Assembly (NCBI RefSeq): GCF_048268085.1
Contig: NZ_JBLWWF010000001.1
Coordinates: 124,001 to 188,000, forward strand
DNA: 64,000 nt
Origin: Neptunicella sp048268085
GTDB lineage: Bacteria > Pseudomonadota > Gammaproteobacteria > Enterobacterales > Alteromonadaceae
Reading direction: 5' to 3'
Positions 18,641 through 26,442 of this stretch are shown in pieces. A model generated the notes under the pieces. The model saw only the letters and a list, made by a program, of their open reading frames with translations. It was not told the origin of the DNA and searched no databases. The position numbers and the translations under genes are program-made. How positions within the stretch are numbered: the first letter of the stretch is position 1; every line of letters starts with the position of its first letter.

Positions 18641-19501
18641 ATGAAAGATATGCGGACTGCCTGTACTTTATTTATTCTACTATGCACTTTCACCAGTGCT
18701 GCTCGTAGCGCTGAGTCCGATGAAATTTTGTTAACTACCCAACATGATGTTTATGAAGATTATCTCTGTTTACTGGCGGGGCGCAATCCACTGGACATTG
18801 ACGATTTTACGGGCGAGTGTTCCCGCCGTGATGTGGTAGAAATCATTTTACTACAGCAAGCCTTAGTCCTCGGTGGACTTAATTTACCGGTAAGGTTTGA
18901 ACCGGGCAACTTTAGCTTACGCAATCGACGATTATTGCAAAAGGGCTATCTGCTGGTCAGTGTTGATACCTTCTGGTTAACTGAAGCCCAGCAATATGAG
19001 CACTATTTATATATCAGTGAACCGATGATCCGAAGGGGAGAATATACAGCTGGCGTATATACATCACCAAGCAATAAAAAAGTCTTGTCCAGCCGCAGTT
19101 TGCACGATGTACAACAGTTAAGTGGTGTTACGAGTCAACACTGGACCGCAGACTGGTACACCATGCAACAGCTACATTTAAAAAAACTGGTGGATGAACC
19201 GTCCTGGGTCTCGCAAGTGAAACTCGTCAACCAGCAGTTTGTCGACTTTATGCTGGCACCCTTTCATGTGGATTTTGCAAAAAATGGTGTGGATCTGGTT
19301 GTGGTTCCCAAGATCGCGGTAAAACTGGATGATAGCCGTCATTATGTGGTATCCAAAAATCATCCTATGGGGAAAGCGGCCTTAAAGGCCATTAATATCG
19401 GGATTGCCAAGATGCGCCAGACAGGTCGTATCCATAAAGCCTACGCGGACGCCGGTTTTTTCTACGCCCAAGAACATGGCTGGAAAATTATTAATGAGTA
19501 G
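18641..19501 (+). CDS. Periplasmic solute-binding-like protein (SBP_bac_3 type), function unknown
   Basis: About 286 residues with a signal peptide (TACTLFILLCTFTSAARSA). The remainder has the weak pattern of amino-acid-type periplasmic binding proteins found alone in Alteromonadales: an early EIILLQQALVLGGLNLPVRFEPG block, a central LLVSVDTFWL, a YISEPMIRRGEYTAGVYT strand, and a C-terminal ALKAINIGIAKMRQTGRIHKAY helix of the kind that ends such domains. No transporter or kinase is adjacent, so it could be an orphan sensor or scavenging protein. Two cysteines in the N-terminal third (LCLLAG, GECSRRD) may form a disulphide. Ligand unknown. Confidence 0.6.
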   Translation: MKDMRTACTLFILLCTFTSAARSAESDEILLTTQHDVYEDYLCLLAGRNPLDIDDFTGECSRRDVVEIILLQQALVLGGLNLPVRFEPGNFSLRNRRLLQKGYLLVSVDTFWLTEAQQYEHYLYISEPMIRRGEYTAGVYTSPSNKKVLSSRSLHDVQQLSGVTSQHWTADWYTMQQLHLKKLVDEPSWVSQVKLVNQQFVDFMLAPFHVDFAKNGVDLVVVPKIAVKLDDSRHYVVSKNHPMGKAALKAINIGIAKMRQTGRIHKAYADAGFFYAQEHGWKIINE

Positions 19502-19521
19502 GGTGCCCAATAAGATTGGAA

Positions 19522-19719
19522 TTAGTCGTTATCATCGTCTTTATCCACCACTTGCGTGATTACTTTTTCCACTAACTTGACCCGCCCCTGCTTAACCAAG
19601 GCATCTCTGAGGATATATTCAATTTGCGCGTTAAGGCTGCGAATATCATCATCCGCCCAGCGCTGCATGGCGGCCAGTACATCAGCATTAATTCTTAACG
19701 GATAGGCTTTTTTAGCCAC
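19522..19719 (-). CDS. Ribbon-helix-helix (Arc-like) DNA-binding protein
   Basis: 65 residues. The fold is recognisable from the strand AYPLRINADVLAAMQRWADD followed by RSLNAQIEYILRDAL, the two helices of the Arc/MetJ type. The C-terminal tail is charged (VVDKDDDND). It is the third gene of a compact minus-strand cluster after the SPFH and DUF4177 genes, an arrangement I recall from other gammaproteobacteria. It could be the cluster's repressor; binding sites were not identified. No toxin gene is adjacent, so a toxin-antitoxin reading is not supported. Confidence 0.8.
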   Translation of the reverse strand: MAKKAYPLRINADVLAAMQRWADDDIRSLNAQIEYILRDALVKQGRVKLVEKVITQVVDKDDDND

Positions 19720-19759
19720 AATAGACTCTCATACAGCTCATTTTAATATTCATAATGGA

Positions 19760-19957
19760 TTATTTAGCACGCTTGAAAACCGCTTTGCCAGACCCTCGTT
19801 GGAAACCTGCCAGAACAGGAAACTGGCAATGCACCAGCTCCCAACCGGCTCTACCCATATCGTTCAGATAAACTTCAAAGGCTTGCAAATCAGCACTGAC
19901 ACTGAAAAAGCCCTTTGCCTTCGCTCTCACTTCGATAATTTTGTATTCCCAATTCAT
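19760..19957 (-). CDS. DUF4177 small protein
   Basis: 65 residues matching DUF4177: begins MNWEYKIIEVRAK and contains the conserved LNDMGRAGWELVHCQFP motif, then a basic end (GKAVFKRAK). The domain is a small soluble alpha/beta unit of unknown function. It sits between the SPFH and ribbon-helix-helix genes, 31 bp after the SPFH stop, so it is probably co-transcribed with both. Confidence 0.82.
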   Translation of the reverse strand: MNWEYKIIEVRAKAKGFFSVSADLQAFEVYLNDMGRAGWELVHCQFPVLAGFQRGSGKAVFKRAK

Positions 19958-19988
19958 ACAATGTCCTTGTTCAGGCGTGATGAGCAGC

Positions 19989-20837
19989 CTAATAAAGGCT
20001 GCCGGTATTCACGATAGGCTGGGTTGCTTTATCGCCACACAGCACCACTAATAAATTGCTTACCATCGACGCTTTGCGCTCTTCATCCAACTCTACCACG
20101 CCTTTTTCTTTTAGCTTATCCAATGCCATTTCTACCATGCCTACCGCGCCTTCGACGATTTTGGTGCGAGCGGCAATAATTGCGGTCGCTTGCTGACGTT
20201 GCAGCATGGCATGGGCAATTTCGGGAGCATAAGCTAAATGACTGATACGTGCTTCATTAACGGTAACGCCGGCTTTGCCCAAACGTTCCTGAATTTCATC
20301 TTTTAATGCATCCGAAATGGTTTGTGGATGGCTACGTAACGAAATACCATCATCATCCTGTGGATCATAGGCGTAACAGCTGGCCATATTACGCAGTGCC
20401 GATTCACTCTGAATACTGACATAACTTTCAAAGTCATCTACTTCAAACACGGCTTCAGCGGTATCGGTAACGGCCCACACCACAATGGTGGCGATTTCAA
20501 TGGGATTACCCTGATTATCATTGACCTTGATTTTACCGCTTTCAAAATTGCGAATACGCAATGATACCGTGCGGCGGATAAATAGCGGAATCGTCCAACG
20601 CAAACCATTGCGTTTTTCGGTGCCCACATAGCTGCCAAACAAGGTCAGGACTTTACCCTGATTCGGTTGCACCATAAAAAAGCCCGGTAAACACACACTG
20701 GCAACAACCAGCAGTGTTACGGCTAATCCCGGCATAAAGGTTTGCGCTAAAAGCCAGAACGCATTGAGGTAAAGGGCGACAATGACAATAAACATCCAAT
20801 AGCCATTAATTGAAAAGCCTTGTTTTTCGTTAACCAT
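19989..20837 (-). CDS. SPFH/Band 7 domain membrane protein
   Basis: Stomatin/prohibitin/flotillin-type protein anchored in the inner membrane. Two N-terminal hydrophobic segments (YWMFIVIVALYLNAFWLL and GLAVTLLVVASVCLPGFFMV) precede the SPFH core (QPNQGKVLTLFGSYVGTE, RNFESGKIKVNDNQGNPIEI, ALRNMAS) and a helical C-terminus. The start ATG at 20837 has GGAGAAA seven bases upstream; the longer in-frame TTG start overlaps that site. The unusual YAYDPQDDDG insertion is typical of this gammaproteobacterial subgroup. Scaffold or membrane-microdomain role inferred from the family only. First gene of the SPFH-DUF4177-RHH cluster. Confidence 0.88.
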   Translation of the reverse strand: MVNEKQGFSINGYWMFIVIVALYLNAFWLLAQTFMPGLAVTLLVVASVCLPGFFMVQPNQGKVLTLFGSYVGTEKRNGLRWTIPLFIRRTVSLRIRNFESGKIKVNDNQGNPIEIATIVVWAVTDTAEAVFEVDDFESYVSIQSESALRNMASCYAYDPQDDDGISLRSHPQTISDALKDEIQERLGKAGVTVNEARISHLAYAPEIAHAMLQRQQATAIIAARTKIVEGAVGMVEMALDKLKEKGVVELDEERKASMVSNLLVVLCGDKATQPIVNTGSLY

Positions 20838-20961
20838 GATACATTTCTCCAAAGTGATACCATATTGATATCAACTCTAGATCTACTTTAGGTGACTGTA
20901 AAGATTTATTAATAAACTATTTATTGTCAGGCAATGTATTAAAAATCCTAATTTATATAGC

Positions 20962-21903
20962 TTATGTGAGGTGATTCCTAGCGTTGGGTACCTTGTAGTG
21001 TAATTTGGGTTCAAGCAGAATAAGTTGCTCTTGTTGCGACTCTTTCGGATATTCGATCACATTTGTATCGATTGTAGTGACTATCGCTTCTATCATCGGG
21101 TTACGATTTTTTTCACTGCCACCAACGTGATAAAAGTGTTCTCTGGTTAATATATTAAACTTTGACCAAAGTGATTCTATATACTCATTCTTTCGATAAT
21201 CATTATGATGCCAAGTTGACAAAATAAAATCACACATTGCTTTACTAAGTGTTTCGAATAGTGCCAATTCGTGCGATTCATCCCAGGAATTGAAGTAGTC
21301 CACATGCCTACCAATATAGGGTGGATCACAATAGATGATATCTCCTGGTTGGGCAGCAACAATAGTTTGTTCAAAGGATTGGCATTTAAATTCTATATCA
21401 CGTGAGGTTAGAACTTTTCTTACACTGGATACCTGATTGACTATCTTAGTGACGTATGCTTGGGCAAAACGTTTAGGTTTTCTGCAAAAAGGAATATTAA
21501 ATCCACCTTTACGATTAAAACGAATCATGCCATTAAAGCCAGCTCGATTAATAAAAAGAAAGTCTAGGGGGCTATGGTTTGTATTAAAGCGTTCTCTTAT
21601 CTGGTAGTAATGTTCCTCGCCTTTTTCAAGTAAGAGTGCGCCCTCCTTTTCTAAATATTGTTTCACAATTTCTGGAGTGATTTCACCTGATTGAATCCCA
21701 GCGTAAAAATTAATTAAGTGAGGATTTGTATCACACATTAATGCTTTCTTGGGCGCGATGTTGAATGCGACCACTCCTGTACCCATAAAAGGTTCTACCC
21801 ATCTTCCTTCAAATTCATCAGGAACGAGATTCTGAATCCAGGGTACAAGTTTGGTCTTAATTCCTTGCGATTTTATAGGTGGTACAGATACTTTGACAGT
21901 CAA
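20962..21903 (-). CDS. EcoRV-type adenine-N6 DNA methyltransferase (Dam/D12 family), predicted GATATC specificity
   Basis: Protects host DNA by methylating adenine in the recognition sequence of the adjacent nuclease. The AdoMet motif VEPFMGTGVVAFN is at residues 36-48 and the catalytic DPPY at 193-196. Order and spacing are those of alpha-class Dam-type enzymes. From memory, the N-terminus (VPPIKSQGIKTKLVP), HVDYFNSW, STWHHNDYR and EHFYHVG match M.EcoRV closely, which, with the EcoRV-like nuclease next door, supports GATATC specificity. Translation appears to begin at a TTG (21903), which aligns with the EcoRV start. 313 residues. AT-rich codon use contrasts with neighbours, indicating transfer. 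Confidence 0.93.
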   Translation of the reverse strand: MTVKVSVPPIKSQGIKTKLVPWIQNLVPDEFEGRWVEPFMGTGVVAFNIAPKKALMCDTNPHLINFYAGIQSGEITPEIVKQYLEKEGALLLEKGEEHYYQIRERFNTNHSPLDFLFINRAGFNGMIRFNRKGGFNIPFCRKPKRFAQAYVTKIVNQVSSVRKVLTSRDIEFKCQSFEQTIVAAQPGDIIYCDPPYIGRHVDYFNSWDESHELALFETLSKAMCDFILSTWHHNDYRKNEYIESLWSKFNILTREHFYHVGGSEKNRNPMIEAIVTTIDTNVIEYPKESQQEQLILLEPKLHYKVPNARNHLT

Positions 21904-21971
21904 GCTGAGAAGTGCTCATTTAGTTTTTTAATATGTATATAGTAGGTTACCTTAACTTCAATAATATAACA

Positions 21972-22001
21972 ATCCCAATTTGGGATATTCCAATTTGGGA
22001 T
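21972..22001. promoter_or_regulatory. Tandem palindromic operator (C-box) in the divergent RM promoter region
   Basis: Two directly abutting 15-bp palindromes: ATCCCAATTTGGGAT (21972-21986, perfect) and ATTCCAATTTGGGAT (21987-22001, one arm mismatch). They lie between the divergent methyltransferase and controller/nuclease genes, 35 bp before the controller start. Tandem dyads of this sort are the binding sites of dimeric restriction-modification controller proteins, which bind two dimers and switch from activation to repression. The assignment to this controller is inferred from position. Confidence 0.8.
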
Positions 22002-22036
22002 GCACAATATTTCAAGTCGTTAAGGGGGCATGCAAT

Positions 22037-22267
22037 TTGTATCACGAAATTCTCAAAAAGTTACGAATCGATAAAAAAGTGACACAGTTGCAGCTTGCTG
22101 AATTTCTAGGCCGTCCTCAATCATTTGTGTCTAAATATGAAAGCGCTGAACGGCGACTCGACGTAGTTGAATTTATTCAGATATGTATAGCTCTTAACGA
22201 GTTACCATCTGACGTTATATTAAATGTCGCAAAAGGAATGAAATGTGGAGTTCAAAGAAAAGTTTGA
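22037..22267 (+). CDS. Restriction-modification controller (C) protein, XRE-type helix-turn-helix
   Basis: About 76 residues, almost entirely one Cro/C1-type helix-turn-helix: HEILKKLRIDKKVTQLQLAE followed by FLGRPQSFVSKYESAERRLD, then a dimerisation helix (FIQICIALNELPSDVI). There is no in-frame ATG; the start is placed at the TTG at 22037, which has an excellent AAGGGGG site about eight bases upstream. Two earlier TTG codons lie inside or before the operator. It overlaps the nuclease start by 23 bp, so the two are translated from one message. Expected role: delay nuclease expression until the methyltransferase has acted, through the tandem palindromes just upstream. Confidence 0.88.
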   Translation: MYHEILKKLRIDKKVTQLQLAEFLGRPQSFVSKYESAERRLDVVEFIQICIALNELPSDVILNVAKGMKCGVQRKV

Positions 22268-22979
22268 TGCTTTATTGGAAGAGTACAAAGCTGATTATAA
22301 TATATGTGGTGTTATTTCTACTGCGCAAAAAGTTTATCCAATAGGCAGTGACACCAAGGTATTGAGTACTGTCTTTGAGCTTTTTTCCCGGCCAATAATT
22401 CAACAGTTTGCTGATGAAAATGGTTATGATGTCATTGAACCTACAGTGCAAAATCACTACCCAGATTTCACATTACAAAAATCGGATAATGATAAAAGAA
22501 AAATTGCAATTGATGTAAAAACCACATACAGAAATAAGTCTAATGGTAGGTTTAAATATACGTTAGGTGGTTATACAAGTTTCCTTAGAAATAATACTAA
22601 GAACATCGTCTTTCCATTTGATGAATATAAAGAACATTGGGTGATGGGATTCGTTTATACAAGAGTTGCGTTAAAAAAAGCGGCAGAATACAAAATATAT
22701 AACACAGATGAAATGGAAGATATTGCTCTTCCTTATAAGGATGTTAAAACTTTTTTCCAGCAAAAATGGAAAATATCAGGTGATAAAGCAGGCTCAGGAA
22801 ATACTACCAATATTGGTAGTATCAGCGGATGTATTGAGGATTTTTGTATGGGTAATGGGCCTTTCTTATCAGAAGATGAATTTATCGATTATTGGAGGCA
22901 TTACGAACGTACCGCTAAGCTGAGAGCAGGTAAATACTTTGATATTGAAAGCTATCGAAATTGGAAAAATAGAAGATAG
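22245..22979 (+). CDS. EcoRV-like type II restriction endonuclease, predicted to cut GATATC
   Basis: 244 residues, close in length and sequence to EcoRV, a homodimer that makes blunt cuts in GATATC. The PD-(D/E)XK catalytic residues fall at the EcoRV numbers: D74 in HYPDFTL, D90 and K92 in IAIDVKTTY. Other blocks recalled from EcoRV are present: GSDTKVLST, FELFSRPII, TLGGYTSF, RNNTKNIV, the DNA-recognition loop GSGNTTNIGS (about 183-192), and the C-terminal EDEFIDYWRHYERT. Starts at GTG (22245) with AAGGA about eight bases upstream, inside the end of the controller gene. AT-rich. All catalytic positions are intact, so it should be active. Confidence 0.95.
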   Translation: MEFKEKFDALLEEYKADYNICGVISTAQKVYPIGSDTKVLSTVFELFSRPIIQQFADENGYDVIEPTVQNHYPDFTLQKSDNDKRKIAIDVKTTYRNKSNGRFKYTLGGYTSFLRNNTKNIVFPFDEYKEHWVMGFVYTRVALKKAAEYKIYNTDEMEDIALPYKDVKTFFQQKWKISGDKAGSGNTTNIGSISGCIEDFCMGNGPFLSEDEFIDYWRHYERTAKLRAGKYFDIESYRNWKNRR

Positions 22980-22981
22980 TC

Positions 22982-23008
22982 TCATTCATCATTCATCATT
23001 CATCATTT
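22982..23008. repeat. Short tandem repeat, CATTCAT units, at the edge of the RM insert
   Basis: Three consecutive CATTCAT heptamers followed by CATT lie immediately after the nuclease stop codon. They overlap the 3' end of the convergent DUF1697 gene, whose last codons (LNDE) are built from it. This is the junction between the AT-rich restriction module and ordinary chromosomal sequence. Confidence 0.7.
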
Positions 23009-23532
23009 AGCATGCCGGATAATTTATTAACCGTATTCCAGTTTCTGGCGGTGACTGACACGCCTAGTGCTTTTCCTATTAAGGCCGCCAATTTGGAGCG
23101 GCCAATCCCGTCAGGGGCATATAAATAGAAAGTATGCGCAGTGAGTTGATATTGTTCTGTGGTGGTTTTGACGGCATCCAGTTTGGCAATATCCGGCTGC
23201 GTAGCGGGGGATTCGAGAAAGAAAAAATGTAATGACTTGCCTTCTTCGGTAGGGAATGGATTGAGGTCAATGGCTTGTTGCCACTGCTCTGCGTCGAGTA
23301 TTAATACTCTAGGCTGAAATCCTTTAGTATCGAAAATTCCTTGGCCAATATCTTTGGCAATGGCCTGTCGATCAGACTGTTGAGCCTCAAACACCATATT
23401 GCCACTTTGAATATAAGTTTGGATATTGGCATAACCTTTGGCAGACATCATGGCGACAAGATCTTTCATAGGCAAAATATGGTTGCCGCCCACATTAATG
23501 CCGCGAAAAAGTGCAATATAGCGATTCATCAT
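22996..23532 (-). CDS. DUF1697 family protein
   Basis: 178-residue cytoplasmic protein with the DUF1697 start RYIALFRGINVGGNHILPMKDL and the family block NIQTYIQSGNMVFEA. A C-terminal segment (GRSKLAALIGKALGVSVTARNWNTVNKL) also fits. Function unknown; the domain is widespread and usually monocistronic. ATG at 23532 or 23529, with GGGGA upstream. The 3' end coincides with the CATTCAT tandem repeat at the edge of the restriction module, so its last residues may have been altered by the insertion; the family's usual terminal sequence would need comparison. Confidence 0.88.
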   Translation of the reverse strand: MMNRYIALFRGINVGGNHILPMKDLVAMMSAKGYANIQTYIQSGNMVFEAQQSDRQAIAKDIGQGIFDTKGFQPRVLILDAEQWQQAIDLNPFPTEEGKSLHFFFLESPATQPDIAKLDAVKTTTEQYQLTAHTFYLYAPDGIGRSKLAALIGKALGVSVTARNWNTVNKLSGMLNDE

Positions 23533-23723
23533 ATTCCCCGTTTAATCATAAACCCGGACAGCTTATCCCGAATTTGAGTCACTTAGAACCAACAGTTTTA
23601 ACCAAACCCCTATTCATCGCTTGCATCCGTTCAGGTGCCGATTTACATTGCCTGATAATCGATGATGACGCGAAAATGGAGTAGCGTTTGTCCTTACCAA
23701 CCTCATTTTAAAAAGGATCCACA

Positions 23724-24962
23724 GTGCGAATTCAGGTGCCAGAGCGAATTGTTCCGCTAGACAGTATTTTACCCGACGAACCCTTATTAATGATGGGCGC
23801 AGGCCCAGTGCCTATTCCGGCAAGGGTAGCAGCGGCGAATGGCATCGTGATTAACCATCTGGGCGATACGATGGCGCAGATTATTGAGCAGGTTAAAGTC
23901 ATGTCGCGCTATGTCTTCCAGACCGAAAATGGTCGTATTTTAGGGGTTGCTGGACCGGGATCTGCCGCGATGGAAATGGCGGTCGCCAATCTGGTTGTGC
24001 CCGGCAGTAAGGTATTGAGTATTTGTAATGGCTTTTTTAGTAGCCGTTTGGCTGAAATGGCACAACGTCTGGAAGCCGATGTGGTCAAACTACCGGTAGC
24101 GGAGGGAACGGCTGCGTCACTTGATCAGGTGGAAGCTTATATACAACAGCACAAACCGCAAGTCTTAACCATTGTGCAGGGCGAAACCTCCAATACCGTA
24201 TGTAATCATAACCTGGCACAAATTGCGGCACTGGCCAAGCAACATGATTGTTTAGTGATTGTGGATGCCGTTTGTACCCTGAGTACCATGCCGCTGGATA
24301 TGGACGAGTGGGGCATTGACGCAGTGATTACCGGGGGGCAAAAAGGCCTGTCCTGCATTCCCGGTATTTCGTTGATTGGTTTTTCAGAACGGGCGTGGCA
24401 GCATATTCAATCACGTACTGATCAACTGCGTCACTGGTGTTTAGACGCCAAATTGGCCGAGCAGTTTTGGTATAAAAAATCCTATCATTACACTGCCCCG
24501 GTGTCGGGTATTTTGGCGATTCACGAGGCCATGCGGTTAATTATTAATGAAACCTTGCCGGTGCGTTTTGAGCGTCATTTACGATGTTCACAAGCGTTAC
24601 AAGCGGGAATAGAAGCCTTAGGACTGGAATTGTATGTGGAACCCAGTGCGCGTTTGAATTCGGTCGTGGGAATTAATTTACCAGATGGTATTGAAGGTAA
24701 AGCCATCCTCAAATATATGTCGGCTCGTTATCGGGTGGAAATATCCGGGTCATTTGGTCCCAATATTATTCGTATCGGCCAAATGGGTGAACAATGCCGG
24801 GCGCATAATTTGTTCCGCACCTTACATGCGCTGGGAGCCAGTTTTATTTCGATGGGGCAAAGTCTGGATTTACCAGCAGGTGTCGCAGCACTGGAAAGTA
24901 CCTTGGATAAGTATGAATTTCCGGCAACGCCAACAGAAAGTTTAATTTACGCTGCCTCCTAA
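23724..24962 (+). CDS. Class V aminotransferase, alanine-glyoxylate/serine-pyruvate type
   Basis: PLP enzyme of about 412 residues expected to move an amino group from alanine or serine to glyoxylate or pyruvate. Family signatures: LMMGAGPVPIPARV at the start, GVAGPGSAAMEMAVANLV, the VQGETSNTV block, VDAVCTLS and the PLP lysine K207 in TGGQKGLS. Then WYKKSYHYTAPVSGILAIHEA, as in AGXT-like enzymes. GTG start at 23724 with AAGGA seven bases upstream. A role in glyoxylate or serine metabolism is likely, but no pathway partner is adjacent. Confidence 0.88.
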   Translation: MRIQVPERIVPLDSILPDEPLLMMGAGPVPIPARVAAANGIVINHLGDTMAQIIEQVKVMSRYVFQTENGRILGVAGPGSAAMEMAVANLVVPGSKVLSICNGFFSSRLAEMAQRLEADVVKLPVAEGTAASLDQVEAYIQQHKPQVLTIVQGETSNTVCNHNLAQIAALAKQHDCLVIVDAVCTLSTMPLDMDEWGIDAVITGGQKGLSCIPGISLIGFSERAWQHIQSRTDQLRHWCLDAKLAEQFWYKKSYHYTAPVSGILAIHEAMRLIINETLPVRFERHLRCSQALQAGIEALGLELYVEPSARLNSVVGINLPDGIEGKAILKYMSARYRVEISGSFGPNIIRIGQMGEQCRAHNLFRTLHALGASFISMGQSLDLPAGVAALESTLDKYEFPATPTESLIYAAS

Positions 24963-25056
24963 ACGGGAAATTAAAATGTAAATATTTAGGCTATTCGAGT
25001 TGGGCTATTGCCGATTTAGGCATACACTCAGATGAATAAACTTGTCGGGAAGTGAT

Positions 25057-26256
25057 ATGTCCGAACATCCAGCCTTGATGTTTAGTTTGGCGGTTTTGTT
25101 TATTGCCAGCACAACATTTTATCTGTTTACCTTTATATTGCCGCGCCGTCCGGAGCGGCAATATCGCCTATCACTCATCTGTATTCAGTATGCCTTTATT
25201 GCCAGTTTCATTGGTTATGTTGGCTTCGTACTGCGTTTCTATGACCAGTTAATATGGTCAGTCGTGTTAACCAATGCGTTTTTAATTGGCACGTTCTATT
25301 TGGTTTATATGGGGCTGGTTTATCGGCATATTGGCTCATTGGCCGTGGGTTACATCGCGCTGATGGTGACACATATTGTGCTGTTCTGCGCATTGCAAAC
25401 GCTACTCGCAAAACATAGTCAAAGTGAAATGCTCCGGGACTTGTTCTCACTGGTTAATCTGGTATTGCCGGTGTCGCTTATTGTCAAACTGGAGCGTAGT
25501 CAAGGTGATCATTCATTGCTGGGTAAAAATATGATTATTGCCGCAGTGACGTTGTTTTGGATTTGTTTACTGCTGATTTACCCCATGTTTATTAAGTTTT
25601 ATCGGCCTGATGTGAATCAAAATATCTATTTTGTTGCCTTGGGACTGTTTAGTTTACAGTCATTATTTTTTGCTGGGGTCGCCTATATTCAAATCAATGA
25701 ATTGGTAGGCAAACTCAAAGCCGATTCATACACTGACAGTCTGACCGGACTAAAAAACCGGTTGTTTTTGAATCGTATTGCTGAGTCACTATTTTCAGCG
25801 GCTCGTCGTTATCGTTTTGGTAATTGCCTGATGGTAGCGGAGCTGGATGAATTAAAATCACTGAAAAAGCGTTGCGGTAATCCAACGGGTGATGAAGCGA
25901 TTAAGCGTGTGGCTGAGTGTTTGGTTGGATTAGTACGTAAGGAAGACATCTTGATCCGCATTGATTGTGAGGATTTTCTCGTTTTACTACCCAACATTAG
26001 CGCAAGCAAAGCCAAAATGGTCGCCGAGAGGATGGTTGCAGCGGTACAGCAATGTTCATTCAGTGCCAATCAGCAAGCTGTTCCTTTGTCGATAAGTATT
26101 GGTCTTAGTGCCATACAGGACGGTGACGATTTACAAGCCGCAATTAAACGAGCCGAACAGGCAAAAATACAGGCGCAAAAGTTGGGAATAAGCCAAATAC
26201 AATTAGCCGAAACTCAACCCTATACTGATATGGCCGAGCCCATAGTCGCGCATTAA
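25057..26256 (+). CDS. Membrane GGDEF-domain protein with degenerate active-site signature
   Basis: About 399 residues: six to seven N-terminal membrane helices (roughly residues 5-215), then a GGDEF-type domain beginning DSYTDSLTGLKNRLFL. In active diguanylate cyclases the signature is GGDEF or GGEEF; here residues 303-307 read DCEDF in RIDCEDFLVLLP, so both glycines that hold GTP are lost. The fold otherwise looks complete (SISIGLSAIQDGDDLQAAIKRAEQA). It is probably not a cyclase and may bind GTP or act as a sensor. ATG at 25057 with GGGAAG upstream is preferred over a longer non-ATG start. Confidence 0.82.
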   Translation: MSEHPALMFSLAVLFIASTTFYLFTFILPRRPERQYRLSLICIQYAFIASFIGYVGFVLRFYDQLIWSVVLTNAFLIGTFYLVYMGLVYRHIGSLAVGYIALMVTHIVLFCALQTLLAKHSQSEMLRDLFSLVNLVLPVSLIVKLERSQGDHSLLGKNMIIAAVTLFWICLLLIYPMFIKFYRPDVNQNIYFVALGLFSLQSLFFAGVAYIQINELVGKLKADSYTDSLTGLKNRLFLNRIAESLFSAARRYRFGNCLMVAELDELKSLKKRCGNPTGDEAIKRVAECLVGLVRKEDILIRIDCEDFLVLLPNISASKAKMVAERMVAAVQQCSFSANQQAVPLSISIGLSAIQDGDDLQAAIKRAEQAKIQAQKLGISQIQLAETQPYTDMAEPIVAH

Positions 26257-26442
26257 TGGTTTTATATCCGGTCAATTTGGCTCTGAACTGAGTGCTTGCC
26301 TCTTGCTAATATATCGGTCTAATGGTCTGATATAGCTACAAATTTAATAATGTTTAATCCCTTTCTTAAGCCTGTTTTTATACTTACTGCCCCGTGATTT
26401 AACGAATAGAACAGTTTAAGTGTGTAATCGAGACTTCGCTGT

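Noticed and set aside
19522..19719. Ribbon-helix-helix gene as an antitoxin
   Set aside because: No toxin gene lies next to it; it belongs to the SPFH/DUF4177 cluster.
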